Assembly (NCBI GenBank): GCA_018896025.1 | Contig: JAHIND010000011.1 | Location: 1-64,000, forward strand | DNA length: 64,000 nt | Source: Pseudomonadota bacterium | Lineage (GTDB): Bacteria; Desulfobacterota; Desulfarculia; Desulfarculales; Desulfarculaceae | Direction: 5' to 3' | In this document: positions 8,308-16,176 of the stretch, one piece after another | Position numbering within the stretch: the first letter of the stretch is position 1 | How the letters are laid out: the number at the start of each line of letters is the position of its first letter | Position numbers and translations under genes: made by a program | Notes under the pieces: generated by a model | The model's input: only the letters and a program-made list of their open reading frames with translations | Told to the model about the DNA's origin: nothing | Databases searched by the model: none

Positions 8308-10203
8308 TTATGCTCCTTGGGGCAGGGCCTGAGCCACGATGGCGTCCACCATGGCCTCGTATTGGCCCAGGGTCCAACCGGACAACTCGATGGCCCCTTG
8401 CTCGCAGGCGGCCACGCACACCCCGCAGCCCATGCACAGGGCCGGGTTGACCCGGGCCCTCTTTCCGACCTGGGTGTCGATCATTTCGATGGCTTCGTCA
8501 GCCAGGCAGGCCTGTACACAGGCCCCGCTGCCCACGCACTTGCTCTCGTCCACCTCGGCCACGAAGGGGTCCAGTTCCACGAAACCGGCGCTCAAAATGG
8601 CCCCGGCCTTGGCCGCTGCCGCGCCCGCCGCGTTGGCCGCCTCGGAGGTGTCCATAGGCGCCTGACAGGCCCCGGCCAGATAGATGCCCGCTGCGGGCAG
8701 CTCCACTGGACGCAGCTTGGGATGAACCTCCAGCAGGAAGCGGTCCGCGCCGACGGGCAGCTTCATCTTCTCCACCAGGGATTGGTTGTCCCGAGGCTCC
8801 ATGCCCACGGCCAGCACCACCAGGTCCACCCCGATGGCCAGTTCCTCTCCGGCCAAAAGCTTGTCCAGCACGGTCACGGTGAGGGCGCTGTCCTCGCCGC
8901 CTTGGGTCACCACCGGCGGGGCCTCGGGCTCGAAGCGGGCGAAGATCACCCCGGACCGCCCGGCGTTCAGGTAGTACTCCTCGTGACCACGGCCATAGGT
9001 GCGGATGTCGCGGTACAGCTCGAACACGTTGGTCTCGGGGAACTTCTCGCGCAGCTCGCAAGCCGCCTGCAGGGTAGCGGTGCAGCACACCCGGGAACAA
9101 TGCTGGTTCAGCTTGCCGTCCGGCCCCGGCTGGTGAACCCCCGGAATCTGGCGGCTGCCCACGCAGTGGATCAGGGCCAGGCTGCCGACCGGCTTGCCGT
9201 TCACCACCAGTTGCTCGCCGGTGGCCGACTCGTCGGCCATGAGCCTAATCAGTTCGGGCAGGGTGATCACCTCGGGCATCTGGCCGTAGCCGTACTCCCC
9301 CATGGGCGGGGTGTAGTGCTCGAAACCGGTGGCCAAAACAATGGCCCCGCTGACCAGCGCCACTTCCTCGGCCTCATAGGGTACCGGCCAGGCCGCCACC
9401 CCCACGAAGGGCACGAACTCGCCTGGCGCGGCATCCTTGGCCAGGGCCAGGCGCTCCAGGTCCTCGCCGCTGGGCGGGGTGCGCCGGATTTTGAGCTTGA
9501 AGCTGCCCACGTAGCCCGAGTACTCACTAAGCTCGGCGCAGGTGTAGACGGTGATGCGCTGGTCTGCCAGCACCTGGGCGGCCAGGGCGCTTAGCAACTC
9601 TCCGGCGGCCTCGTTGCTGGGGAAGGTCTTGTCGAGCTGAGCCACTTGCCCGCCCAGGAAGGGGCTCTTTTCCACCAGGGCCACCTTGAGGCCCTGAGCG
9701 GCCAGGTCGCGGGCGGCGCTCATGCCCGCCACCCCGCCGCCCAGCACCGTGGCGTGAGCCTCGGCCTCCACCCGGATGGGCTCCAGGGCCTCCAGCTCGC
9801 CCGCCTTGCCCACGGCGGCGGCCACCAGGGCCGTAGCCTTGTCCGTGGCACCGGGGCCGTGGTGCACCCAGGAGACCTGCTCGCGGATGTTGGCGTGCTC
9901 GTAGAGATAGGGGTTCATACCGGCGCGGGCGATGGCCCCCCGGAAGGTGCTCTCGTGCAGGGCCGGGGCGCAGGAGGCCACCACGATGCGGTTGACCTTG
10001 CCCGACTTGATGTCCTCGATTATCAACTCCTGGCCCGGATCGGAGCACATGAAGCTGTTGTCCCGGGCCACGGTCACGTTGTCCAGGCCGCCTGCCTGTT
10101 CCACCACCTTGGCCACGTCCACGTGATCGGAGATGTTGCCCCCGCAGTGACAGACGTAGACCCCGATCTTGGGTTGCTCCTGGCAGTTGTTTAGCTTGCT
10201 CAT
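8308..10203 (-). CDS. HdrA-like (QmoB-type) FAD iron-sulfur protein
   Basis: A 631-residue protein. The N-terminal IGVYVCHCGGNI segment (Cys18, Cys20) is the HdrA/QmoB N-terminal domain. An FAD Rossmann motif GGGVAG is at 155-160. Two ferredoxin-type sites lie at the C-terminus: CMGCGVC...C at Cys590/593/596/600, and an altered site at 556-566 where the second ligand is Ser559 (CVGSGAC...C). The cluster-binding TLDCxxC segment seen in the other HdrA-like protein is missing after the FAD motif (the equivalent region reads QLDKTFPS). HdrA is the flavin-based electron-bifurcating or confurcating hub of heterodisulfide reductase; QmoA/B link it to APS reductase. The start at 10203 follows GGAGGAG by 8 nt. 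The two paralogues look complementary, as QmoA and QmoB are. Confidence 0.85.
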   Translation of the reverse strand: MSKLNNCQEQPKIGVYVCHCGGNISDHVDVAKVVEQAGGLDNVTVARDNSFMCSDPGQELIIEDIKSGKVNRIVVASCAPALHESTFRGAIARAGMNPYLYEHANIREQVSWVHHGPGATDKATALVAAAVGKAGELEALEPIRVEAEAHATVLGGGVAGMSAARDLAAQGLKVALVEKSPFLGGQVAQLDKTFPSNEAAGELLSALAAQVLADQRITVYTCAELSEYSGYVGSFKLKIRRTPPSGEDLERLALAKDAAPGEFVPFVGVAAWPVPYEAEEVALVSGAIVLATGFEHYTPPMGEYGYGQMPEVITLPELIRLMADESATGEQLVVNGKPVGSLALIHCVGSRQIPGVHQPGPDGKLNQHCSRVCCTATLQAACELREKFPETNVFELYRDIRTYGRGHEEYYLNAGRSGVIFARFEPEAPPVVTQGGEDSALTVTVLDKLLAGEELAIGVDLVVLAVGMEPRDNQSLVEKMKLPVGADRFLLEVHPKLRPVELPAAGIYLAGACQAPMDTSEAANAAGAAAAKAGAILSAGFVELDPFVAEVDESKCVGSGACVQACLADEAIEMIDTQVGKRARVNPALCMGCGVCVAACEQGAIELSGWTLGQYEAMVDAIVAQALPQGA

Positions 10204-10221
10204 ATTCACTACTCCTCCGGC

Positions 10222-11529
10222 TCAGGCCGCACGGCCGCCGCGCTGAGCGGCGAGATACTTGGCCGCGCCCAGGGCCGCCGCGCCCGCCTCGGCGATGCTG
10301 TCCACGATGTCCTTGGGCCCGGCCGCTGCGCCGCAGGTGAACACCCCTTCCATCTCGGTGAGGGTGGGGGCCAGCTTGGGCTGGGGCACCTTGAGGAAGC
10401 CGTCGGTGGCAGCACTCACTGGCACTATCTCCTCGGGCGCAAAGGCGGGCAGCATGGCCAGGGAGAGCACCACCAGGTCGTGCTCCCGGCTTACCGCGCC
10501 GCTGCCGCCTTCTTGGTCCTCGTAGCGCAGCACCACCGAGCCGTCCGGGTTGTTGCCCGCGATGATGGGCTTGGCCTTGACGAACTCCACGCCCATGGCC
10601 TTGGCGTTGTTGTAGAACTGCTCGTAGTTTTTGCCGAAGGCCCGGATGTCCATGTAGTAGATAGTCAGGTCGGCCAGGGGCAGCGCGCCCGAGAGCAGCA
10701 TGGCCTGCTTGATGGCGTACATGCAGCACACCCGTGAGCAATAGGGCTTGCCCAGTTGCAAGTCACGGCTGCCCGCGCACTGGATAAAGGCGATGGACTC
10801 GGGCTCCTTGCCGTCGCCGGGCCGCAGGGCGCGCATGTAGGGGCCGTGGGGGGCCAGCAGGCGCTCCATTTGCAGGCTGGAAATCACGTTGTCCCCCAGG
10901 CCCGGCGCGCCGTAGGCCCTGGCCGGGAAGTCGGTCATCAGCTCGAAGCCGGTGGCCAGCACCATGGTGTCCGCCTCGATGACAAACTCCCGCTCGGTCT
11001 GAAGCTGATCCACCGCGCCGGTGGGGCAGACGGCCGAGCATTTGCCGCACATCATGCAGTGATCGCGGTCGATGAGGGCCAACTGGGGAATGGCGTTGGA
11101 AAAGGGAATGTAGATGGCCTTGCGGGCGGTGAAGCCGCCCTGCTCCTGGTCGGGCACCATCACCGGGCACTCGTACTCGCACTGGCGGCAGCCGATGCAC
11201 TTGGCCGGGTCCACGTAGCGGGGCATTTGGGTCACCCGCGCCCGCAACTTGCCGTCCTTGCGCTGGGCCCCTTCCAGGCGGCACATGGTGAACAGGGTAA
11301 CGTTGGGGTGGTGGGCCGCCGCCGCCATCTTGGGGGTGGTGATGCAGCTGGCGCAGTCCAGGGTGGGGAACACCTTGGACAGGCGGATCATCTTGCCGCC
11401 GATGGTGGCGTCGCGCTCCACCACGGCCACCCGGTAACCGGCGTCGGCCAGGTCCAGGGCCGCGGCCAGCCCGGCTATGCCGCCGCCCAGCACCAGGCTG
11501 TCGAATTTTTGGGTGTCGCCGTTTGGCAT
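10222..11529 (-). CDS. HdrA-like (QmoA-type) FAD iron-sulfur protein
   Basis: A 435-residue protein. The FAD motif GGGIAG is at 15-20. A cluster motif LDCASC (Cys59, Cys62) is followed by two intact 4Fe-4S ferredoxin sites at Cys111/114/117/121 and Cys158/161/164/168, then the C-terminal FAD-binding segment. It lacks the HdrA N-terminal domain with VCHCG, which the neighbouring paralogue has. Size and domain content match QmoA and short HdrA. It lies 18 nt upstream of the longer paralogue in the transcript and downstream of the MvhD-like gene. I infer a heterodimer of the two, in contact with MvhD and the HdrD-like protein. Which flavin bifurcates, if either does, cannot be told from sequence alone. 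Confidence 0.85.
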   Translation of the reverse strand: MPNGDTQKFDSLVLGGGIAGLAAALDLADAGYRVAVVERDATIGGKMIRLSKVFPTLDCASCITTPKMAAAAHHPNVTLFTMCRLEGAQRKDGKLRARVTQMPRYVDPAKCIGCRQCEYECPVMVPDQEQGGFTARKAIYIPFSNAIPQLALIDRDHCMMCGKCSAVCPTGAVDQLQTEREFVIEADTMVLATGFELMTDFPARAYGAPGLGDNVISSLQMERLLAPHGPYMRALRPGDGKEPESIAFIQCAGSRDLQLGKPYCSRVCCMYAIKQAMLLSGALPLADLTIYYMDIRAFGKNYEQFYNNAKAMGVEFVKAKPIIAGNNPDGSVVLRYEDQEGGSGAVSREHDLVVLSLAMLPAFAPEEIVPVSAATDGFLKVPQPKLAPTLTEMEGVFTCGAAAGPKDIVDSIAEAGAAALGAAKYLAAQRGGRAA

Positions 11530-11551
11530 CTCAACTTACCTTTCCGGCGGA

Positions 11552-11974
11552 TCAGGCCGCCCGCGCCTCGCTGCCCGGGGCTCCCAGCTCGGCCACCACC
11601 TGGTTCATCAGATTCACCTCCTTGATGAAGGCGCGGTTGCACACCGTGCAGATGGCGGTCAGGCGCAGCCGCCGGATGTCCAGGCCCTTTTGCTTCATCA
11701 AGGCGTAGATGCGGTCCACCCGCTTGGCCAGGGCCGGGTAGGCCCCCTCGTAGGGGCACTCCACCCCGCAGGACATGATGATGATTCCGCCGATGCCCTT
11801 GGCAAAGCAGTCCAGGTAGAACTTCTCGGGGAACAGGGCCGGAGTGGGGGTGCGGATGATATAGGTGTTGTCCGGGTAGTTCTGGTGGGCCTGGCCCACC
11901 GAGTTGGCTCCGGGATAGGAGCAGTCCTCGGTGGCCAGGATCAGGATGGGATATTTGCTCGCGCAAGCATCCAT
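11552..11974 (-). CDS. MvhD/FlpD-like iron-sulfur electron carrier
   Basis: A 140-residue protein matching the hydrogenase iron-sulfur subunit family (MvhD, FlpD, and the C-terminus of QmoB). Conserved cysteines are at 18, 56, 69, 73, 109 and 112, consistent with the 2Fe-2S cluster of MvhD. In methanogens MvhD connects a hydrogenase or formate dehydrogenase to HdrA. No hydrogenase or formate dehydrogenase gene is in this operon, so the electron donor must be encoded elsewhere or be a soluble carrier. It lies between tusA (4-nt gap) and the hdrA genes (22-nt gap). Confidence 0.85.
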   Translation of the reverse strand: MDACASKYPILILATEDCSYPGANSVGQAHQNYPDNTYIIRTPTPALFPEKFYLDCFAKGIGGIIIMSCGVECPYEGAYPALAKRVDRIYALMKQKGLDIRRLRLTAICTVCNRAFIKEVNLMNQVVAELGAPGSEARAA

Positions 11975-11978
11975 GGCA

Positions 11979-12233
11979 TCACTTCTGGCGGCGAACGAAG
12001 ATGCGCTCGTAGCCGTCAGCCTCGGCGTGGCCCAGATACGCGTGGCCCACCTTGGTGGCCCAGATGGGGATGTCGTCCTTGGTGCCGGGATCGTTGGAGA
12101 GTATCTCGAGGACCTCGCCCACCATTACGCTGCCGATGGCTTTTTTGGCCTCGAGCAAGGGACCGGGGCAGGCGCTGCCCCGGGCGTCCACGCTGGAAGC
12201 CGCGCTGGGGATTTCGCTGAGTGGCTGAGACAT
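11979..12233 (-). CDS. tusA: TusA-family sulfur carrier with intact CPxP motif
   Basis: An 84-residue protein with the TusA signature DARGSACPGPLLEAKK; the persulfide-carrying cysteine is Cys22. TusA proteins accept sulfur from cysteine desulfurase or rhodanese and deliver it to DsrE/TusD-type proteins or, in sulfur oxidisers, to the sHdr machinery. The start at 12233 has a GGAGGAAG site. Being second in an operon with DsrE and Hdr genes points to sulfur trafficking for energy metabolism rather than tRNA thiolation. The gene symbol is for the family; the physiological partner is inferred. Confidence 0.85.
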   Translation of the reverse strand: MSQPLSEIPSAASSVDARGSACPGPLLEAKKAIGSVMVGEVLEILSNDPGTKDDIPIWATKVGHAYLGHAEADGYERIFVRRQK

Positions 12234-12243
12234 GATCTTCCTC

Positions 12244-12528
12244 CTAAGGCTTAGGTGTCGTATTGGCGGTTGGCTCTCCATCGCCGCGCCGCACGTACAG
12301 GCGAAGGCCTTGGCCGCTGTGGCGGGTGGCCATCAGGGCGTTTCCCCGCTGGTGCAGGATGCGCGGGAGGTCGATGGCCAACTGGGGGTCGCTGATGCTC
12401 ACCTCCAGCACCTGCCCCGGTTCCAACTCCTCCACCGCCCGCTCGGCGCAGAGGATCGACCAGGCGGCGCTAAGGCCCCTGGTGTCTATGCGCGCGGTTA
12501 CGGGGAAGTTGTCTTCGGCTTTGGGCAT
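12244..12528 (-). CDS. TusA-like protein lacking the CPxP motif
   Basis: A 94-residue protein with the TusA fold pattern (IDTRGL, then helix, then GQVLEVSISDP, then a C-terminal GLRLYVRR strand). The catalytic CPxP is replaced: after DTRGLS comes AAWSILCAERA, so the position of the sulfur-carrying cysteine is Ala and a single Cys sits six residues later. It is the first gene of the sigma-54 operon. The start at 12528 is supported by GGAGG 8 nt upstream and by the promoter, whose predicted start point (about 12550) leaves only a few nucleotides before the alternative ATG at 12543. It might be a non-carrier regulatory or scaffold paralogue, or use the displaced cysteine. Confidence 0.7.
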   Translation of the reverse strand: MPKAEDNFPVTARIDTRGLSAAWSILCAERAVEELEPGQVLEVSISDPQLAIDLPRILHQRGNALMATRHSGQGLRLYVRRGDGEPTANTTPKP

Positions 12529-12561
12529 GGGCCAAACCTCCATGGGTTGGCCTTTGATAGA

Positions 12562-12576
12562 GCAAGAGCGGTGCCA
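12562..12576 (-). promoter_or_regulatory. Sigma-54 promoter of the tus/hdr operon
   Basis: On the minus strand the sequence is TGGCACCGCTCTTGC, a perfect TGGCAC-N5-TTGC -24/-12 element followed by T. The predicted transcript start is near 12550, 22 nt before the first gene's ATG. A sigma-54 activator gene is divergently oriented next to it. Confidence 0.9.
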
Positions 12577-12671
12577 AAAGCGGCGCAACGCTGTTTATGC
12601 TTTAGATACGGTTAGTTAACTTTTTATTGCTCCGGGCGGCGTTTATCCTTGTTTACCCAAATCGCAACGGA

Positions 12672-12691
12672 TGTTAAGATTTCAGTTAACA
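12672..12691. promoter_or_regulatory. Candidate activator (enhancer) site
   Basis: TGTTAA, 8 nt, TTAACA forms an inverted repeat about 120-140 bp upstream of the predicted sigma-54 start point, a usual place for an enhancer bound by a Fis-type activator. A second palindrome AGTTAACT lies at 12614-12621. Both are in the divergent control region, so the activator may also limit its own synthesis. Inferred from position and symmetry only. Confidence 0.5.
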
Positions 12692-12719
12692 AACGTTGCC
12701 TGTCTGCACGAGGAGAGCC

Positions 12720-14120
12720 ATGCCCGAAAACCACGGCCAAGACGAGTACAACCAGTATTGGCGCACGGTGATCAACACCATGCAGGACGGGCTGATGGTG
12801 GTGGACCCCAGCGGCCTTATCGTCAGCGTGAACCCCGCCTTTGAAGAGCTCACCGGATATAGTGCGGGCGAGTTGGTGGGCAGCCCCTGCACCCTTCTGG
12901 AGTGCGACTCCTGCAACTACCCCCACGACTCTCAGGGGGTGTTGCAGTGCGACCTGTTCAAGAAGGGGGCCATCCAGCGCTGCCGCTGCACCCTGCGCAA
13001 AAAGGACGGTTCTCCCCTGTACGTGCTCAAAAACGCGGCGGTGATCCAGGGGCAAAAGGGCGAGGCCATGGGCGGGGTGGAGACCCTCACCGACCTCAGC
13101 GAGGCGGTGGCCCGGGAGCGGGAGCTGGTCAGCCTGCGCCGCCAGATGGGCATGGACGAGGTGTTCCAGGGCATGGTGGGGCGCTCTCCGGCCATGCTGC
13201 GCCTGTTCAACCTCATCGAGAGCGCGGCCGACTCCGACGCCCCGGTGCTCATCACCGGCGAAAGCGGCACGGGCAAGGAGATGGTGGCCGAGGCCCTGCA
13301 CCGTCTGGGGCGGCGCAAGGAAGGCCCGCTGATCAAGGTGAACTGCGCCTCGCTCAATGAGAACGTCTTGGAAAGCGAGCTGTTCGGCCATGTGAAGGGA
13401 GCCTTCACCGGGGCCGACGCCAACCGCATGGGGCGCTTCGAGGCGGCCAAGGGGGGCGACTTCCTCCTGGACGAGGTGGGCGACCTGCCCCCCGCCACCC
13501 AGGTGAAGCTCCTACGGGTGTTGCAGGAAAAAATCCTCGAGCGGGTGGGCGACATAAGGCCCATCCCCGTGGACGTACGCATCATCGCGGCCACCCACCG
13601 CGACCTAAAGGAACTGGTGTCCCAGGGCCGCTTCCGGGAAGACCTCTACTACCGCGTGGCCGTGGTGCCCATCCACACCCCGGCCCTGCGCGAACGGCGG
13701 CAAGACGTGCCGCTATTGGTGGAGGCATTTTTAAAACGCATCCTTGAACGCAGCGGCAAGGACATCTCGGGCGTGGAACGGGCGGCCATGGACCTGATGA
13801 TGGCCTACGATTGGCCGGGCAACGTGCGCGAGCTTATCAACGCCCTGGAGTACGCGGTGGTGCTCTGCCCCGGCGGCATGATCGAGCCGGGCCACCTGCC
13901 CGAAACCATCCGGCACGGCGATGCTCAGGCCGCGCCCCTGGGCGGTCAGGCCACCCCCCAGCCCGCCGCCAGGCAGGACGAGCGGGAGCGCATCATCCAG
14001 GCCCTGCAACAGACCGGCGGCCGCCGGGAAGAGGCCGCCGCTTTGCTGGGCATCAGCCGGGTGACCCTCTGGAAAAAAATGAAAGCCTACGACATCCAGA
14101 TCCAGAACAAGATATGGTGA
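12720..14120 (+). CDS. Sigma-54-dependent activator with Cys-rich PAS domain
   Basis: A 466-residue regulator. A PAS domain (about 10-130) contains six cysteines at 57, 62, 65, 77, 88 and 90 that could bind a cluster, a metal or form disulfides. An AAA+ domain follows, with Walker A GESGTGKE at 180-187 and the sigma-54 contact motif GAFTGA at 227-232. A C-terminal Fis-type helix-turn-helix is near 425-460. There is no receiver domain, so the signal is probably sensed directly by PAS. The start at 12720 has AGGAGAG upstream; a nearer-5' start at 12696 is less likely. It is divergent from the tus/hdr operon, which has a consensus sigma-54 promoter, so it very probably activates that operon, perhaps in response to redox state or sulfur compounds. 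Confidence 0.85.
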   Translation: MPENHGQDEYNQYWRTVINTMQDGLMVVDPSGLIVSVNPAFEELTGYSAGELVGSPCTLLECDSCNYPHDSQGVLQCDLFKKGAIQRCRCTLRKKDGSPLYVLKNAAVIQGQKGEAMGGVETLTDLSEAVARERELVSLRRQMGMDEVFQGMVGRSPAMLRLFNLIESAADSDAPVLITGESGTGKEMVAEALHRLGRRKEGPLIKVNCASLNENVLESELFGHVKGAFTGADANRMGRFEAAKGGDFLLDEVGDLPPATQVKLLRVLQEKILERVGDIRPIPVDVRIIAATHRDLKELVSQGRFREDLYYRVAVVPIHTPALRERRQDVPLLVEAFLKRILERSGKDISGVERAAMDLMMAYDWPGNVRELINALEYAVVLCPGGMIEPGHLPETIRHGDAQAAPLGGQATPQPAARQDERERIIQALQQTGGRREEAAALLGISRVTLWKKMKAYDIQIQNKIW

Positions 14121-14199
14121 GTGACCGAGATTTTTCGCAGGTTCGTCCATCGGCGGCAGGCATAAGATTTGAGCCTTTACCCTACTGAGTAAAAGTTAT

Positions 14200-14239
14200 G
14201 GCCATAGGCGCCAACCCATCCGGGCTGGCGCCTATGGCC
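14200..14239. terminator. Strong hairpin between convergent genes
   Basis: A perfect 14-bp stem (GGCCATAGGCGCCA with its complement at 14226-14239). On the minus strand the stem is followed by ATAACTTTT, fitting termination of the ThDP enzyme gene. On the plus strand there is no U-run, but the stem may still stop activator transcripts. Confidence 0.7.
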
Positions 14240-14285
14240 CTTTGCAAAGCTAAATCCGGGAGCCCCCGGCGGAGAGAAGCGCCTC

Positions 14286-15971
14286 CTAGTAGGCGGACTC
14301 CGCCGATACGCTGCGCAGTACCGGAGTCTCCCATTCATCGGTGCGCATATCGATCAACGTCGGTCCCTGGGGATCGCTCTCCTTTGCCAGGGCCTGTTTC
14401 AGTTCGTCCAAGGTGTTGACCGTATAGCCGCGGGCTCCGAACCCCCGGGCCACGGTAGCGAAATCGATGTGATTAAAGTCTGATGAAATGTAGTTGCCGC
14501 CATAGCGGGCCAGCTGCACGTGCTTTATCCAGCCCAGCACGTTGTTGTTGAACAGGCAGACCACCACCGGCAACTTCAGGCGCACCATGACCTCCATCTC
14601 CTGCATGGAGAACGCGAAGCCGCCGTCCCCGGCAAATAGAAGCACCCGCTTGGCCTGGGGGCGGGCCAAGGCCGCGCCCACCGCCGCCGGGGCTCCCCAG
14701 CCCAAACCGGCAAGCCCACGGGGAGCCAGGTAGAAGCGCCCGGCCTCCTTCAGGCGCAGATAGGCCGCGGCCCAGCCCGAAGGCAGGCTGGCGTCGCACA
14801 CCACCATATCACCGGGCTGCATGGCCTCATCGATGAGCCGGGTGACCGCCTGGGCCTTGAGGGGCTCACCGGGGACTTGGGGGCGCAAGGTGATTTCGTC
14901 GTACCACTGGCGGCCCTTTTGGCGCAGGGATTCCAACTCCCACTCATAGGCGAAGGTGTCGCCCTCCAGCGCGGCCAGCAGGGCGGCCAGGCCCAGGCGA
15001 GCGTCGCCCATCATGGCTATGCTGTCATGGAAGTTGCGCCCTATCTCCTCGGGGTCGATGTCCAGGTGGATGGTGGTCACCCCGTAGGCCGGGCTGTCAT
15101 AGCCGAAGGTGGCCAACTGGCCCGCCTTGCAGCCGACGAAGAACACCAGGTCCGCCTGTTGCACCACTACATTGGCATTGGGGTTGCCCATGGTGCCGGC
15201 CACCCCGAACACCTGGGGATCGGTCTCAGCCATGATCCCCTTGCCGGTGATGGTGGTGACCACCGGCACGCCCAACTTGCGGGCCAACCGGGCCACCTCC
15301 TGGTCCGCGCCGGAGGTCCAAGCTCCGCCGCCCACCAGCATCACCGGCTTTTTGGCCTGCGTCAGGGCCTGGCGGGCCACCTGAACCTGGGCGGGGTCGG
15401 GCGCGCTGCGGTGGCGCGGATATTCGGCGCTGGGGCGCACCCGCCGCTGCCACTGGAAATCCAAATCCCCCACGTCGTCGGGCATGGCGATCACCACCGG
15501 GCCGGGACGGCCGCTCACCGCCACGCGGATAGCCTGGTCCACAACGTTTTCCAGGGCGGAGGGCTGGCTCAGGGTCACCTGCCACTTGCTCACCGGCTTG
15601 AACATCTCCAACTGCTCCATGGCCTGGGAGGCGTTACCCCGCACGCGGCGGTGCTCCCAAGCGCGGGAGATGTCGGAGATGATGGCCAGCATGGGGATGG
15701 AGGAGCAGTGGGCCTCGGCCAAGGGAGAGAGCAGGTTGGTGGCGCCGGGCCCCACCGTGGCGTCGCACACCCCCAGCTTGCCGGTGAGGCGGGCGTAGGC
15801 GTCCGCCGCGAAACCGGCGCTGCGCTCGTCGCGCATGAGCACATGGGTGATGGCCCCGTTGCTCTTACGGATGCCTTCGTACAGGGGCAGGGTTTGCCCG
15901 CCGGGCACGCCGAAAACGCGGTCCACGCCGCTTTCGGCCAATAGTTGCGCCAATCTGTCGCCTACGGTCAT
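14286..15971 (-). CDS. ThDP-dependent enzyme, acetolactate synthase-like
   Basis: A 561-residue protein with the three-domain layout of the acetolactate synthase/POX family: an N-terminal pyrimidine-binding domain with the activating Glu region (HVLMRDERSAGFAADAY), a central domain near 190-330, and a C-terminal domain with the ThDP/Mg motif GDGGFAFSMQEMEV...FNNN. ThDP enzymes of this type decarboxylate 2-oxo acids; members include acetolactate synthase, oxalyl-CoA decarboxylase, benzoylformate decarboxylase and others. No small regulatory subunit (ilvH) or other ilv gene is adjacent, so biosynthetic acetolactate synthase is unlikely. The ATG at 15971 is preferred over a TTG three codons upstream because AAAGGA lies 9 nt before it. 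A divergent LysR gene suggests inducible expression. Substrate not identified. Confidence 0.75.
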   Translation of the reverse strand: MTVGDRLAQLLAESGVDRVFGVPGGQTLPLYEGIRKSNGAITHVLMRDERSAGFAADAYARLTGKLGVCDATVGPGATNLLSPLAEAHCSSIPMLAIISDISRAWEHRRVRGNASQAMEQLEMFKPVSKWQVTLSQPSALENVVDQAIRVAVSGRPGPVVIAMPDDVGDLDFQWQRRVRPSAEYPRHRSAPDPAQVQVARQALTQAKKPVMLVGGGAWTSGADQEVARLARKLGVPVVTTITGKGIMAETDPQVFGVAGTMGNPNANVVVQQADLVFFVGCKAGQLATFGYDSPAYGVTTIHLDIDPEEIGRNFHDSIAMMGDARLGLAALLAALEGDTFAYEWELESLRQKGRQWYDEITLRPQVPGEPLKAQAVTRLIDEAMQPGDMVVCDASLPSGWAAAYLRLKEAGRFYLAPRGLAGLGWGAPAAVGAALARPQAKRVLLFAGDGGFAFSMQEMEVMVRLKLPVVVCLFNNNVLGWIKHVQLARYGGNYISSDFNHIDFATVARGFGARGYTVNTLDELKQALAKESDPQGPTLIDMRTDEWETPVLRSVSAESAY

Positions 15972-16176
15972 GATCCCCAATCCTTTCTGGTTTAAGTACC
16001 GTCAATCGAACACCACCAGCGAAGCAGGGTCAAATTAATAAATTTAATTAAAACTATTAGATGTCCTAATTGCGGTGTGGTAATCTTCCCGAGGCGCGTG
16101 ATTGGACGCCCCGAAAACGGGACGGCACGTCATCCAAAAAACGCCGTCAGGTCTTGCGGGAAGCGGAGAATACACC

